From: Methylibium sp. NZG
Lineage (GTDB): Bacteria > Pseudomonadota > Gammaproteobacteria > Burkholderiales > Burkholderiaceae_C
DNA: 64,000 bases
Assembly: GCA_001263235.1 (NCBI GenBank)
Contig: LGRD01000028.1
Coordinates: 62,001-126,000 of the forward strand
Direction of reading: 5' to 3'
The position numbers and the translations under genes were made by a program. The stretch's first letter is position 1, and the number at the start of each line of letters is the position of its first letter. The notes under the pieces were generated by a model. The model saw only the letters and a list, made by a program, of their open reading frames with translations, was not told the DNA's origin and did not search any database. This document shows, in pieces, positions 50,394 to 62,816 of the stretch.

Positions 50394-51470
50394 ATGCGCT
50401 TCGACTACCACACCCGCTACCGCGACCACTTCGCGCTGCTGCGCCATGCCGACGAGCGCTGGGCCTACGGCCTGCTGCTGCTCGCGCTCGTGGCTGCGCC
50501 CTTCGTCGTCGGCAAGTTCTTCGTCGGCGAGATCAGCTACTTGTTCATCCTGTGCATCGCCAGCCTGGGGCTGATGCTGCTCACCGGCTACAGCGGGCAG
50601 GTGTCGCTCGGGCATTCGGCCTTCGTCGCGGTGGGCGCCTATGCGCAGGCGTGGCTGTTGAGCAAAGGCGTGCCGTTGCCGCTGTCGCTGCCGCTGGCCG
50701 CGTTGCTGGCGGGGGCGGTGGGGCTGCTGGTGGGTTTGCCGGCGATCCGCGTGTCGGGCCTGTATCTGGCGATGGTGACGCTGGCGTTTTCGGTGCTGGT
50801 GGAGTTCGTTGCCGGGCATTGGAGCAGCGTCACCGGTGGCTTCACCGGGACGGCGGTGAACGAGCCCACGTTGTTCGGCCGGTCGCTCGGCGGGCCGCTG
50901 GCGTTCTACTTTCTGTGTCTTGCGATGCTGCTCCTCGTGTTGATGTTGATGATCAACCTGACGCGCTCGTCACTCGGCCGCGCGCTGGTGGGCGTGCGCG
51001 ACTCGGAGGCCGCGTCGTACTCGCTCGGCCTGCCGGTGGCGCGCATCAAGGTGGCGGCGTTCGCGGCGTCGGCCACCATCACCGGCCTGGCCGGCGCGCT
51101 GCTGGCGCACCACCTGAAGTACCTGACGCCCGACGCCTTCACTCTGCTGCTGTCGATGGAGCTGGTGCTGATGGTCGTGATCGGTGGCCTGGGCAGCTTG
51201 CGCGGCGCGATCTTCGGCGCGCTGCTGATCGGCCTGCTGCCCACGGCGATCTCGCGCCTGAAGCCGCTGCTGCCCGACGCGATGGCGCGCCAGTTCGGGC
51301 TGGAGACGTTTGTCTTCGGCCTGGTGCTTGCGCTCTTTGTGCTCTTCGAGCCGGCAGGCCTCAACGGCCGCTGGCTCAAGCTGCGGGCGATGGTCGAGAG
51401 CTTCCCGCTGTACCGGCGCGACACCTTCCGGCGCGGCAAGCGCTACATGAAGTCGGAGCGGTATCGATGA
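50394..51470 (+). CDS. livM: Branched-chain-type ABC permease LivM
   Basis: Second permease (358 residues). LMLLTGYSGQVSLGHSAFVAVGAY and the EAA-like loop GVRDSEAASYSLGLPVARIKV are diagnostic of LivM. Nine to ten membrane helices, ending in a basic cytoplasmic tail. The stop overlaps the livG start by four bases (ATGA). Confidence 0.92.
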   Translation: MRFDYHTRYRDHFALLRHADERWAYGLLLLALVAAPFVVGKFFVGEISYLFILCIASLGLMLLTGYSGQVSLGHSAFVAVGAYAQAWLLSKGVPLPLSLPLAALLAGAVGLLVGLPAIRVSGLYLAMVTLAFSVLVEFVAGHWSSVTGGFTGTAVNEPTLFGRSLGGPLAFYFLCLAMLLLVLMLMINLTRSSLGRALVGVRDSEAASYSLGLPVARIKVAAFAASATITGLAGALLAHHLKYLTPDAFTLLLSMELVLMVVIGGLGSLRGAIFGALLIGLLPTAISRLKPLLPDAMARQFGLETFVFGLVLALFVLFEPAGLNGRWLKLRAMVESFPLYRRDTFRRGKRYMKSERYR

Positions 51471-52248
51471 GTGGAGCAAGCAGCGAGCCGTGGTTCGAAG
51501 CGCGCGGCCTTGCGCTCGCCTTCGGCGGCGTGCGCGCCATCGACGCGTTGAGCTTCACCGTGAAGCAGGGCGAGGTGCTGGCGCTGATCGGCCCCAACGG
51601 CGCGGGCAAGACCTCGGTGCTGAACGTGGTGACGCGGGTGTTCGACGCGACTGCGGGCGAGGTCTGTTTCGAGGGAAACAACATCGGCCGCGTGCCGCGC
51701 GAGCGCATCGCCGCGCTCGGCATTGCGCGCACCTTCCAGAACATCGAGCTGTTCGAGGGCGCCACCGTGCTCGACAACCTGCTGCTCGGCCGCCACCGCT
51801 TCGGCCACGGCGCGTGGTGGCAGCAGTTGCTGCACACCGGCGCGGCGGTGCAGGCCGAAGAGGCGTCGCGCGCAGCGGTGGAAGAGGTGATCGAGTTCCT
51901 CGATCTGTCGCCGCACCGCCTGAGCCCCGTCGCCGGCTTGCCGTACGGCGTGCGCAAGGTGGTGGAGCTGGGCCGCGCGCTGGCCACAGGGCCGCGCCTG
52001 TTGTTCCTCGACGAGCCGGCCTCGGGGCTCAACCCTGAAGAATCACGCGAGCTGGCCTTCTGGATCGACGACCTGCGCAGCGACCTCGGCATCACGGTCG
52101 TGATGGTCGAGCACGACATGTCGCTCGTGGGTGCCGTGGCCGACCGCGTGATCTGCATGGCGCAGGGCCGGCTTCTGGCCGAAGGCACGGCGGCCGAGGT
52201 GCAGAACGACCCGCAGGTGGTGGCGGCGTACCTGGGCGGAGCGGTGGC

Positions 52249-52252
<4 letters not shown>
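51467..52252 (+). CDS. livG: ABC ATPase LivG
   Basis: First ATP-binding subunit (261 residues). Walker A GPNGAGKT, signature variation LPYGVRKVVELGRAL, Walker B LLFLDEPASGLNP and the D-loop. The unusual LPYG in place of LSGG is standard for LivG. Overlaps livF by four bases. Confidence 0.93.
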
Positions 52253-55001
<2,749 letters not shown>

Positions 55002-55068
55002 TGCGGCGCCTGCTTGCGTTCAAGCTGCTGTTCAAGATTCCCTGGCAACACCACAGAAGGAGACTCGC

Positions 55069-56250
55069 ATGAAGACCGCGATGAAAAACGCCCGCCGACT
55101 GCTCGGCGCCACGCTGTTGGCCTTGGCCGCCACCGCCCAGGCCGGCGGCGTGACCGACACCGAGATCGTGCTCGGCAGCCACCTCGACCTCTCCGGCCCC
55201 ACCGCCGCCGGCATGCCGATGCTGCGCAACGCGATGCAGATGCGCATCGACGAGGCCAACGCTGCCGGCGGCGTGCATGGCCGCAAGCTGCGTCTGGTGA
55301 TCGAAGACAACGGCAGCCAGCCGCAGATGGCGGTGCGTGCGGTGCAAAAGCTGCTCAAGAGCGACGACGTGTTTGCCCTCATCAACACCTTCGGCTCCGG
55401 CCCCAACGCCGCCACCGTGAAGGCCGCCACCGATGCCGGCGTGGTCGTGTTTGCGCCGTGGGCCGCCAGCGCGATCATCCAGAAGGTGTCGGGCAACAGC
55501 CCGCTGCTCTTCACCACGGTGCAAAACTACGACAGCACCACCGCCACCGGCCTGTCGTGGGCGCTCAAGAACTGGGGCAGCAAAAAGGTCGGCGTGATTT
55601 ATCAGGAAGGCCCGTTCGGCGACCTGGTGCGTGCCGGCGTCAACAACGCGCTGAAGGCCGCCAACCTGACGGTGGCCGCTGAAGCCGCGTACAAGGTCGG
55701 CGACATCGACTTCTCGTCACAGGTGGCGCGCATGAAGGCGGCCGATGTCGACTTGATCTTGGCGGGCACCGTGGTGCGCGAAACCATCGGCGTGATGGCC
55801 GAAGTGAAGAAGCTCGGCTGGGGCAACGTGAAGGTGCTCACGGCCATTCCCGGCCGCAGCAGCATCGTCGCGCGGCTGGGCAAAGATGCGGTGGAAGGCC
55901 TGCACGGCATCGGCGGCTGGCAGATCCACGACGCCAGCAGCAAGGACGCAGGCGCCCAGAAGTTCCTCGCCGCGTACAAGGCCAGGTTCAACGCCGACGC
56001 CGACGAGAACGCCGCCAACGCGTATTCATACACCGACTGGTTCATCTCGATCCTGCAAGCCACCGGTCGCAACCTCACGGCCGACGCCTTCGCCAAGGCT
56101 GCACCCGGCGTGGCCCACCAGGACTTCACCACCTACTCGCGCCAGACCTTCAGCGGCAATCACGTGAGCCCCGAGTACGCTGGCATCGACGTGATAAAGG
56201 GCGGCCGCTGGGAGGCGGTGGCGCCGGCCATGACGGGGATGGTGAAGTAG
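55069..56250 (+). CDS. livK: Liv-type periplasmic binding protein
   Basis: Solute receptor of the HAAT family (393 residues) with a Sec signal peptide (RRLLGATLLALAATAQAGG). Typical motifs are IVLGSHLDLSGPTAAGMPM, EANAAGGVHGRKLRLVIEDN and FALINTFGSGPNAA. GAAGGAGA precedes the ATG. It closes the livHMGF-ligase-livK operon and sets the importer's specificity, which cannot be read by eye. Confidence 0.92.
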   Translation: MKTAMKNARRLLGATLLALAATAQAGGVTDTEIVLGSHLDLSGPTAAGMPMLRNAMQMRIDEANAAGGVHGRKLRLVIEDNGSQPQMAVRAVQKLLKSDDVFALINTFGSGPNAATVKAATDAGVVVFAPWAASAIIQKVSGNSPLLFTTVQNYDSTTATGLSWALKNWGSKKVGVIYQEGPFGDLVRAGVNNALKAANLTVAAEAAYKVGDIDFSSQVARMKAADVDLILAGTVVRETIGVMAEVKKLGWGNVKVLTAIPGRSSIVARLGKDAVEGLHGIGGWQIHDASSKDAGAQKFLAAYKARFNADADENAANAYSYTDWFISILQATGRNLTADAFAKAAPGVAHQDFTTYSRQTFSGNHVSPEYAGIDVIKGGRWEAVAPAMTGMVK

Positions 56251-56357
56251 GGCGCAGCGCAAGCGCAAGGCTGCGGTGCCGCGGCCCGCGTCACAGCCGG
56301 AGTGGCACCCATGCTGAGCCTGCGACACTTGAGGACGTTGCAACGCAGGAGCACAGC

Positions 56358-57233
56358 ATGTTCGGTTTGGGCAAGGCGCCGGGCCGCATCTTCATCAACT
56401 ACCGGCGTGACGACGTGGCGGGCGTGGCCGGCCGACTGTCCGACTCGCTGAGTCGCTACTTCGGCGACGGCCGGGTGTTCCGCGACGTGGACGGCATCGA
56501 CGCCGGCGCCAACTTCGAGGAGGTGTTGAAGAACACCTCGCAAAGTGCCGACGCGATGATCGTGCTGATCGGCCGCCACTGGGCGACGGTGGCCGATGCA
56601 CAGGGCCGGCCGCGCCTGCACGACCCCGACGACTGGGTGGCCCGCGAGATCGCCGCCGCGCTGGGCAAGAACATCCCCGTCTTTCCGGTGCTGGTCGAGA
56701 ACGCGCAGATGCCGCGCGCCGACGAGTTGCCTCCCTCGCTGCATGCGCTGCTGCGGCACAACGCCATCTCCATCGGCGACCAGCGCTGGAGCGCCGACGT
56801 CACACGGCTGGCCAAGGTGGTGGCCATCGACCTTCCCGGTTCGGCCGCTGAGCGCATGTTGCAGTGGCTGCGTGTGGTGATCTCCGTGGCGCTGTTCGTC
56901 GCGGTCGCGCTGACCGTCGGCGTCGTCTGCTGGAACTGGGGCGCCGGCCGGGGCGCCGACGCGATGGAGCCCGCGCTGCTGGGCATCACCTTCATCGTCA
57001 CCGTCGGCGCGTCGATGCTGCTGCTGTTCTTCGCTCGCCTGTTCGACCCGCCACGCCGCCCCTGGGCCTACGCCGCCGCGCTCGTCGGTTTGCTGGGCAC
57101 GCTGACGTGCTTCATCCTTTACTGGTGGATCGGCAGCCCGGTGAACGAGTCGGCCGCCATGGTCTTCGGCTCCACCGTCACGGCGTTGGCGGTGCTGGTG
57201 TTGATGAACCAGACGGGGTTCAAGGCGCGTTAG
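56358..57233 (+). CDS. TIR-domain protein with four C-terminal membrane helices
   Basis: N-terminal TIR domain (residues about 9-150): RIFINYRRDDVAGVAGRLSD, GRVFRDVDGIDAGANFEE and the putative catalytic Glu E97 in DDWVAREIAAAL, the position that gives NADase activity in many bacterial TIRs. Four hydrophobic helices follow (about 170-195, 205-230, 235-260, 265-290). The total is 291 residues with no further domain. It is convergent with hsdR, 40 bases away, so it lies in a defence neighbourhood. An abortive-infection or membrane-signalling role is inference. Confidence 0.85.
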   Translation: MFGLGKAPGRIFINYRRDDVAGVAGRLSDSLSRYFGDGRVFRDVDGIDAGANFEEVLKNTSQSADAMIVLIGRHWATVADAQGRPRLHDPDDWVAREIAAALGKNIPVFPVLVENAQMPRADELPPSLHALLRHNAISIGDQRWSADVTRLAKVVAIDLPGSAAERMLQWLRVVISVALFVAVALTVGVVCWNWGAGRGADAMEPALLGITFIVTVGASMLLLFFARLFDPPRRPWAYAAALVGLLGTLTCFILYWWIGSPVNESAAMVFGSTVTALAVLVLMNQTGFKAR

Positions 57234-57273
57234 AGCCCCCGGCTGCGTTCGCTGTGTCGTGGCCCCGGCTCGA

Positions 57274-60200
57274 TCAGGACCGGGCCTCGCCCAGCGCTTT
57301 GGCCTGCTCCAGCACCAGCTCCACCGCCGCGTCCTGCTGGTCCGGCGGGTACTTGTACTTGCGCAGGATGCGTTTGACCATCAAGCGCAGCTTCGCCTGA
57401 ACGCTTTCGCGCTGCGACCAATCGACGCTCAGGTTCTTGCGCAGGTTCTCGGCCAGCTCGTGGGCAATCTTCTTGAGCGTCTCGTCGGTCAGCTCGCGCA
57501 CCGCCGACTCGTTGTTGGCCAGCGCGTCGTAGAAGCGCACCTCGTCTTCGCTCAGCCCGAGCTGCTCACCGCGCGCCGCGGCCTCGCGGAACTTGCGCGC
57601 CATCTGCACCAGCTCTTCCATCACCTGCGCCGCTTCGATCGAGCGGTTCTGGTAGCGCTGGACCACGTCGCTCAGCATGTCCGAGAACTTCTTGTTCTGC
57701 ACCACGTTGCTGGCAAAGCGTGATCGGATCTCGCCTTCGAGCAGCCGCTCCAGCAGTTCGACCGCCAGGTTGCGCTCGGGCAGGCTGCGCACCTCGGCCA
57801 GGAAGGCGTCGTCGAGGATGCCGATGTTCGGCTTGTCCAGCCCCACCGCGTCGAAGATATCGACCACCTCCTCCGACACCACCGCCGAGCCGATGATCTG
57901 GCGGATTGCCAGTTCGCGCGCTTCGTCTGTCTTCTTCTGCCAGCTGAGTTCTCGCTTGGTCAGGATCACCTTCACGCCCTGGAAGAACGCCACCTCCTCG
58001 CGCACTGCCTTCGCTTCGTCCAGCGTGCAGCACAGCGTGAAGGCCTTGCTCATGCTTAAGCCCAGGTCGGCAAAGCGCTTCTTGCCGTCCTTGATGCCGA
58101 GCACGAAGTTGGCGGCACCTGCCAGCGTCTTGTGTCCCCCGGTCAGGAAGCCGCTGTAGTCGAAGCCCTCGCCATGCGTCCCGGCCAGCATGCCTCGCAG
58201 CGCGTCCAACTTTTCTGCCAGCAGGCTGAAGGCTTCGTGCGCATCCACCGTCGGCCGGCCGCGGCCCTGGCTGGCGGTGTATTCCTTCAGTGCCGACTTC
58301 AGCTCGTTGGCAATGCCGATGTAGTCCACTACCAGGCCGCCCTGCTTGTCCTTGAATACGCGGTTCACGCGCGCGATGGCCTGCATCAGGTTGTGGCCCT
58401 TCATCGGCTTGTCGATGTAGAGCGTGTGCACGCAGGGCGCGTCGAAGCCGGTCAGCCACATGTCGCGCACGATCACCATCCGTAACGGATCGCCCGGGTC
58501 CTTGAAGCGCCTTTCCAGCCGCTTCTTCACCTGCGCGCTGTACACGTGCGGGCGCAGCAGCGCCTTGTCGCTGGCCGAGCCGGTCATCACGATCTTGATC
58601 GCGCCCTGCTCGGGGTCGTCGCTTTGCCAGCCTGGCCGCAGGCGCACGATCTCGTCGTACAGGTGCACGCAGATCTCGCGGCTCATTGCCACCACCATTG
58701 CCTTGCCGGTCTGCGCCTGGCCTCGCTCCTCGAAGTGCGCCACCAGGTCGGCCGCCACGCTGGCGATGCGCGGCTCGGCGCCCACCACTTTCTCCAGCGC
58801 GGCCCAGCGGCTTTTCAGCTTCGCCTGCTGGCTCTCTTCTTCGTCTTCGGCGAGCTCGTCCACCTCGTCGTCGATGGTCGCCAACTCGTCAGCTTTCAGG
58901 CCCAGCTCGGCAAGGCGGCTTTCGTAGTAGATCGCCACCGTCGCGCCATCTTCCTTGGCCTGCTGCATGTCGTAGACGCTGATGTAGTCGCCGAACACCG
59001 CCCGTGTGTCACGGTCTTCGCCCGACACCGGCGTACCGGTGAAGGCGACGAAGGTGGCGCGTGGCAGCGCGTCGCGCAGGTGCTGCGCGTATCCCACTTG
59101 ATAACGCGCGACCTGGTAGCGCTCGACGGTCGGCGCGTACTCGGCCTTGTGCTCAGCGGGCAATCCAGAACCGGTGGTGAGCACGGTGGTGGTGGGACGC
59201 TGCTTCGCCGTCTTCAGCTTCGCCTCGAAGCCGTACTGCGTGCGGTGCGCTTCATCGGCAATCACGACGATGTTGCTGCGGTCCGACAGCAGCGGATACG
59301 CATCTTCGTCCTCGCCCGGCATGAACTTCTGGATGGTCGCGAACACGATGCCGCCCGACGGCCGGTTGGTGAGCAGCGCGCGCAGTTGCTGCCGCGTGCT
59401 GGCCTGCACCGGCTGTTCGCGCAGCAGGTCTTGCGCCAGCGAAAACACGCCGAACAGTTGGCCGTCCAGGTCGTTGCGGTCGGTGATCACCACGATGGTC
59501 GGGTTCTGCATCAGCGGCTCCTGCATCACACGCGCCGCGAAGCACGTCATCGTGATGCTCTTGCCGCTGCCCTGCGTGTGCCACACCACGCCGCCCTTGC
59601 CGCGTGTGCTCGCCGCACCATCGGGCCGCGAGGCCGCGATCACCTGGGCGATGGCGGCACGCACGGCATGGAACTGGTGGTAACCGGCGATCTTCTTCAC
59701 CAGGCCGCCATCGTCTTCAAAGAGCACGAAGAAGCGCAGATAGTCCAGCAGGTACGCTGGCGCCAGCACACCGCGCACCAGCGTCTGCAGCTCGTTGAAC
59801 TCGCCCAGCGGATCCAGCGTCACCCCGTCGATCGTGCGCCACGCCATGAAGCGCTCGGCGTCGCTCGAGAGCGAACCCAGCAGCGCCTCGGCGCCGTCCG
59901 AGATCACCAGCACCTCGTTGTACTGGAAGGCGTCTGCGATCTGCTCCTTGTAGGTCTGGAGCTGGTGGAACGCCTTCCACACATCGGCATTCAGGTCGGC
60001 CGGGTTCTTCAGCTCGATCAGCACCAGCGGCAGGCCGTTGACGAACAGCACGATGTCGGGCCGGCGCGTGTGGCGCTGGCCTTGAATGGAGAACTGGTTG
60101 ACCGCCAGCCACTCGTTGTGCAGCGGCACGCCCCAATCGACCAGCCGCACGAAGTCGCCGCGCGTCTCACCGGCATGCTGGTATTCCACCTGCACGCCGT

Positions 60201-60474
60201 TGACGAGCAGCCGGTGGAACTGCCGGTTGGCTGCCAGCAGCGCGGGCGTGCCCAGGTCGAGCACCTGCTTCAGCGCGTCTTCACGCGCTGCCGCCGGCAC
60301 GCCGGGGTTCAGCGCGGCGATGGCCTGGCGCAACCGCTCCACCAGCACCACCTGCCGGTAGTTCGCACGCTCGGGCCGGTGGCCGTCGGGCGCCAGGTCC
60401 GGCCCGTGGCGCACCTGCCAGCCCACGTCGGCGAGCCAGCCCAGGGCTTCCTGTTCGAGCTGATCTTCCGTCAT
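57274..60474 (-). CDS. hsdR: Type I restriction endonuclease subunit R (HsdR)
   Basis: Motor/nuclease subunit of 1066 residues. PD-(D/E)xK nuclease with D140 ([11 protein letters not shown]) and E154-L-K156 (VLIELKNP). SF2 helicase motor with Walker A QGSGKS (301-306) and DEAHR (407-411), FTGTPV, and [15 protein letters not shown] plus QAIARVNR as later helicase motifs. The C-terminal helical domain contacts HsdM. Full length. Its start is 25 bases after the stop of the 83-residue gene, in one operon with hsdM and hsdS. Confidence 0.95.
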   Translation of the reverse strand: MTEDQLEQEALGWLADVGWQVRHGPDLAPDGHRPERANYRQVVLVERLRQAIAALNPGVPAAAREDALKQVLDLGTPALLAANRQFHRLLVNGVQVEYQHAGETRGDFVRLVDWGVPLHNEWLAVNQFSIQGQRHTRRPDIVLFVNGLPLVLIELKNPADLNADVWKAFHQLQTYKEQIADAFQYNEVLVISDGAEALLGSLSSDAERFMAWRTIDGVTLDPLGEFNELQTLVRGVLAPAYLLDYLRFFVLFEDDGGLVKKIAGYHQFHAVRAAIAQVIAASRPDGAASTRGKGGVVWHTQGSGKSITMTCFAARVMQEPLMQNPTIVVITDRNDLDGQLFGVFSLAQDLLREQPVQASTRQQLRALLTNRPSGGIVFATIQKFMPGEDEDAYPLLSDRSNIVVIADEAHRTQYGFEAKLKTAKQRPTTTVLTTGSGLPAEHKAEYAPTVERYQVARYQVGYAQHLRDALPRATFVAFTGTPVSGEDRDTRAVFGDYISVYDMQQAKEDGATVAIYYESRLAELGLKADELATIDDEVDELAEDEEESQQAKLKSRWAALEKVVGAEPRIASVAADLVAHFEERGQAQTGKAMVVAMSREICVHLYDEIVRLRPGWQSDDPEQGAIKIVMTGSASDKALLRPHVYSAQVKKRLERRFKDPGDPLRMVIVRDMWLTGFDAPCVHTLYIDKPMKGHNLMQAIARVNRVFKDKQGGLVVDYIGIANELKSALKEYTASQGRGRPTVDAHEAFSLLAEKLDALRGMLAGTHGEGFDYSGFLTGGHKTLAGAANFVLGIKDGKKRFADLGLSMSKAFTLCCTLDEAKAVREEVAFFQGVKVILTKRELSWQKKTDEARELAIRQIIGSAVVSEEVVDIFDAVGLDKPNIGILDDAFLAEVRSLPERNLAVELLERLLEGEIRSRFASNVVQNKKFSDMLSDVVQRYQNRSIEAAQVMEELVQMARKFREAAARGEQLGLSEDEVRFYDALANNESAVRELTDETLKKIAHELAENLRKNLSVDWSQRESVQAKLRLMVKRILRKYKYPPDQQDAAVELVLEQAKALGEARS

Positions 60475-60499
60475 GCGGTGGCAGCCCGAAGCGGTGGTG

Positions 60500-60751
60500 T
60501 CAGGCTAGCGATTCCAGCGGCGTGCTGGTGTCGGGCCAGGGGTGCACGCGGTCTTCATATTCGCGGATGCGGTCGGCCACCACATCCACCAATGCAAACA
60601 CCGGATGATCATCGTCGGCACCAAAGCGCTCGAAGCACTCGTCCACGAACGCCAGCAGGGCGTGGTAGTGAGCTTCGTCGACGATCGGTTTCGACAGCCC
60701 CAGGGCCGAGTCGACCGCCTGCCACGATGCCAGCACGTCGAGCACGTTCAT
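60500..60751 (-). CDS. 83-residue protein of the R-M operon, antitoxin-like (COG5499/HigA N-terminal style)
   Basis: Acidic helical protein: [20 protein letters not shown], then [24 protein letters not shown]. The pattern resembles the N-terminal part of HigA-type (COG5499) antitoxins, but the usual helix-turn-helix is absent. GGAGGGGGAA precedes the ATG, which overlaps the AbrB-like stop by four bases. Its role is unproven; it may pair with the AbrB-like protein or be a leftover antitoxin. Confidence 0.7.
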   Translation of the reverse strand: MNVLDVLASWQAVDSALGLSKPIVDEAHYHALLAFVDECFERFGADDDHPVFALVDVVADRIREYEDRVHPWPDTSTPLESLA

Positions 60752-60936
60752 TTCCCCCTCCGATCGGCCGGGGTGGGCTCGACGCGCACCCACGCGACAC
60801 CTGTCGGCAACACCTGCCACACCATGCGCACGCCCGGCAGCAGAGCCAGTTGCCTGCGAAACGGCCACGGCACGGTCGTGCGCCCATGAACGCCGAGGGT
60901 CGACTCGTTGGATGCGGTTGTGGTGCGTAGCTTCAT
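60748..60936 (-). CDS. AbrB/PrlF-like small DNA-binding protein
   Basis: A 62-residue protein with SpoVT-AbrB-type pattern: STLGVHGRTTVPWPFRRQLA, then a Gly-containing turn and a final strand (VAWVRVEPTP). Such folds are antitoxins (MazE/PrlF) or transition regulators. ATG overlaps the yoeB stop by four bases and its stop overlaps the next ATG, so four small genes are coupled in series. No PrlF partner (YhaV) is seen. Confidence 0.7.
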   Translation of the reverse strand: MKLRTTTASNESTLGVHGRTTVPWPFRRQLALLPGVRMVWQVLPTGVAWVRVEPTPADRRGK

Positions 60937-61199
60937 TCGTAGTGCGTCCACATGCGCAGCACGCGCACCGTGCGCTCGGCCTTGAACACTTCGTAGACCA
61001 GCCGATGCTGGATGTTGATGCGCCGCGAGTAGGCGCCTTCAAGGTCGCCGACCAGCTTCTCGAACGGCGGCGGGTTCTGGAAGGGGTCGTCGCGCAACAC
61101 GTCGAGCAATGCCTGGGCTTTAGGTTTGAGGTTGGCGGCGGCGAGCTTGCGAGCGTCCTTCACGGCCTGCTTCGCAAACACCACCGTCCACGGCTTCAC
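60933..61199 (-). CDS. yoeB: Txe/YoeB-family mRNA interferase toxin
   Basis: 88-residue ribosome-dependent RNase toxin. Family features: WTVVFAKQAVKDARKLA, NPPPFEKLVGDLEGAYSRRI, NIQHRLVYEVF and the C-terminal VRVLRMWTHYE, with active-site Glu, Arg and terminal His-Tyr. Overlaps yefM by four bases, the typical antitoxin-first module. Confidence 0.93.
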   Translation of the reverse strand: MKPWTVVFAKQAVKDARKLAAANLKPKAQALLDVLRDDPFQNPPPFEKLVGDLEGAYSRRINIQHRLVYEVFKAERTVRVLRMWTHYE

Positions 61200-61438
61200 C
61201 AGCCCGGCTCCCGCGCGCTCTTGGCCAGCGGCTCGGCCATGCCCTTCTTGATCGACTCGCGCATGCCGGGCACCGACAGCAGGTAGAGCGTCTCTTGGAT
61301 CGCCTGCCAGTCTTCGGCCGACAGCAGCACCGCGCTGCTGCGCTTGCCGGTGATGAGCACCGGTTGGTGCGACTCGGCCGCCTCGTCGATCAGGCGGTAC
61401 AGGCTGGCGCGGGCTTCGCTGGCGGTGAGGGTGGTCAT
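61196..61438 (-). CDS. yefM: YefM/Phd-family antitoxin
   Basis: 80-residue antitoxin starting MTTLTASEARASLYRLIDEA, with VLITGKRSSAVLLSAEDW as the DNA-binding/dimer segment and a C-terminal toxin-neutralising helix. It would repress its own operon through the adjacent palindrome (61464-61483). Confidence 0.94.
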   Translation of the reverse strand: MTTLTASEARASLYRLIDEAAESHQPVLITGKRSSAVLLSAEDWQAIQETLYLLSVPGMRESIKKGMAEPLAKSAREPGW

Positions 61439-61463
61439 GACAGTGGGCTCCTGAACGACACCA

Positions 61464-61483
61464 GCGTACGTGAAAACGTACGC
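61464..61483 (-). promoter_or_regulatory. Perfect palindrome, candidate YefM operator
   Basis: GCGTACGT and ACGTACGC with a four-base GAAA loop, 26 bases upstream of yefM and just inside the hsdS-yefM gap. The GTAC core resembles the TGTACA boxes I recall for YefM in E. coli. It would give the toxin-antitoxin pair its own autoregulated promoter within the R-M operon. Confidence 0.6.
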
Positions 61484-61487
61484 TGCG

Positions 61488-62816
61488 TCAAATGGCCTGC
61501 GCCTCGGCGTCCGGCAGGCGCAGCCGGCCGGAGATCAGGCGGGGGAGCAGGGTGTCGCGGAGGGTGGCGAGGGTTTGGGCTTGTGCCTGATTTTGATGAA
61601 TCCTGGCCCAAAGCGGCGCGGCAAGATCATCGAAGGCGATCTTCAGCGCATCGGGCGGATTCAAGATCGGGTAGCTGGGAAACTGCTTGAGCGCGATTCG
61701 GTCCACGGTGGCGCCTTGGATCGTGTGCTTTGCCAGCAGGCGTTGGAATGGCGCAGCGACGAACTGATGGAACAGGAAGTGCGCGCAGCCCGCACTCGCG
61801 GCCGGGCGAATCAGCGCCAAGCGCCGGCCCAGGCAGCAACGCAGTCCTGGCGGAATCAGCGCAAAAAAGCCGAGCGTCGCCTCGTAGCTGAACACGATGT
61901 CGCCCGCCCTTGGCGACACCCGGCGAGTCCACTGCGCCCAATCGCTTTCGGCAATGTGGCGAATGTCGCCAAGGTCGAGGCCGGTGCCGGTCAGGTTCTT
62001 GATGCCCAGGAAGACCGGCCCCTCGTCGGCCTCGGCAGGCGTGGCGTGAGGCCCGTCGTAGACGCCCTCGACCACCTTGCCAATCTGATTGACGCGCCAC
62101 CCTTGCGGCACCAACCCCAACGCCGACTCCTCGAAGCTGTCCGGAAACAAGGCCGCCGTGGCTTCGTCCATGCCGGCGGGCGCGAGGCCCTGCTGCTTGG
62201 CGCGAACGGGATCGAAATCGACGATCCACGACTTGAACAGCGCCTGCGCGATGGCTTCGAGGGTGGCGTTGGTTTCGCGCATGAGGGCGATGCGGTCGTC
62301 GATCGCCTTGAGAACACTTGCAGCGGCAGTTTGCAGCGACAAGTCGGGGACTGGAATCCTCACTCGACGCAGCTCAGACTGTCGAATGCCTTGCACGGTC
62401 GTGCCACTCGACCGGCCAAGCAGATCCTCGCGAACCTGCCGAAGTTGCAGCGCGTAGTAAGCGAAGCACCCGTCCAGTCGGTTCTTCTTCGGGCGAATCG
62501 CGAATAGACGCTGGCCAAGACACCAATCGAGGCTCGTATTGACAAATGCGAGTTCTCCAAGTGGCGCTTCGGAAGTCATCAGCACGTCACCTGGAAGCAG
62601 AGGGCCCTTCATCCACTTTGCATAGACCGCCGAACTCACGTATCGAGGTTCATCGGCCTCCAAGTCGATTCGTCCGTCCTTCAGCAGCTTGGCAGAGATC
62701 ACGCGATGCCCCGAGCCGGTGAACTGCCCGCCGAGCTTCAAGGGCGTCACTCCTCGCCGATCAATGATGTCTTCGACAAGCACCTCCAGCGGTAGCCATG
62801 GGGCATCAGAACTCAT
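61488..62816 (-). CDS. hsdS: Type I restriction specificity subunit S (HsdS)
   Basis: DNA-recognition subunit (442 residues) with two target-recognition domains separated by a conserved helical spacer ([20 protein letters not shown]) and a final helix ([20 protein letters not shown]). TRD1 begins [23 protein letters not shown]2 begins [17 protein letters not shown]. The start overlaps the hsdM stop by 11 bases. The two halves define a bipartite site that cannot be predicted from sequence. Confidence 0.94.
   Translation of the reverse strand: MSSDAPWLPLEVLVEDIIDRRGVTPLKLGGQFTGSGHRVISAKLLKDGRIDLEADEPRYVSSAVYAKWMKGPLLPGDVLMTSEAPLGELAFVNTSLDWCLGQRLFAIRPKKNRLDGCFAYYALQLRQVREDLLGRSSGTTVQGIRQSELRRVRIPVPDLSLQTAAASVLKAIDDRIALMRETNATLEAIAQALFKSWIVDFDPVRAKQQGLAPAGMDEATAALFPDSFEESALGLVPQGWRVNQIGKVVEGVYDGPHATPAEADEGPVFLGIKNLTGTGLDLGDIRHIAESDWAQWTRRVSPRAGDIVFSYEATLGFFALIPPGLRCCLGRRLALIRPAASAGCAHFLFHQFVAAPFQRLLAKHTIQGATVDRIALKQFPSYPILNPPDALKIAFDDLAAPLWARIHQNQAQAQTLATLRDTLLPRLISGRLRLPDAEAQAI

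Noticed and set aside
58546-60930. Long plus-strand frame opposite hsdR
   Set aside because: Antisense shadow; hsdR on the minus strand has intact nuclease and helicase motifs.
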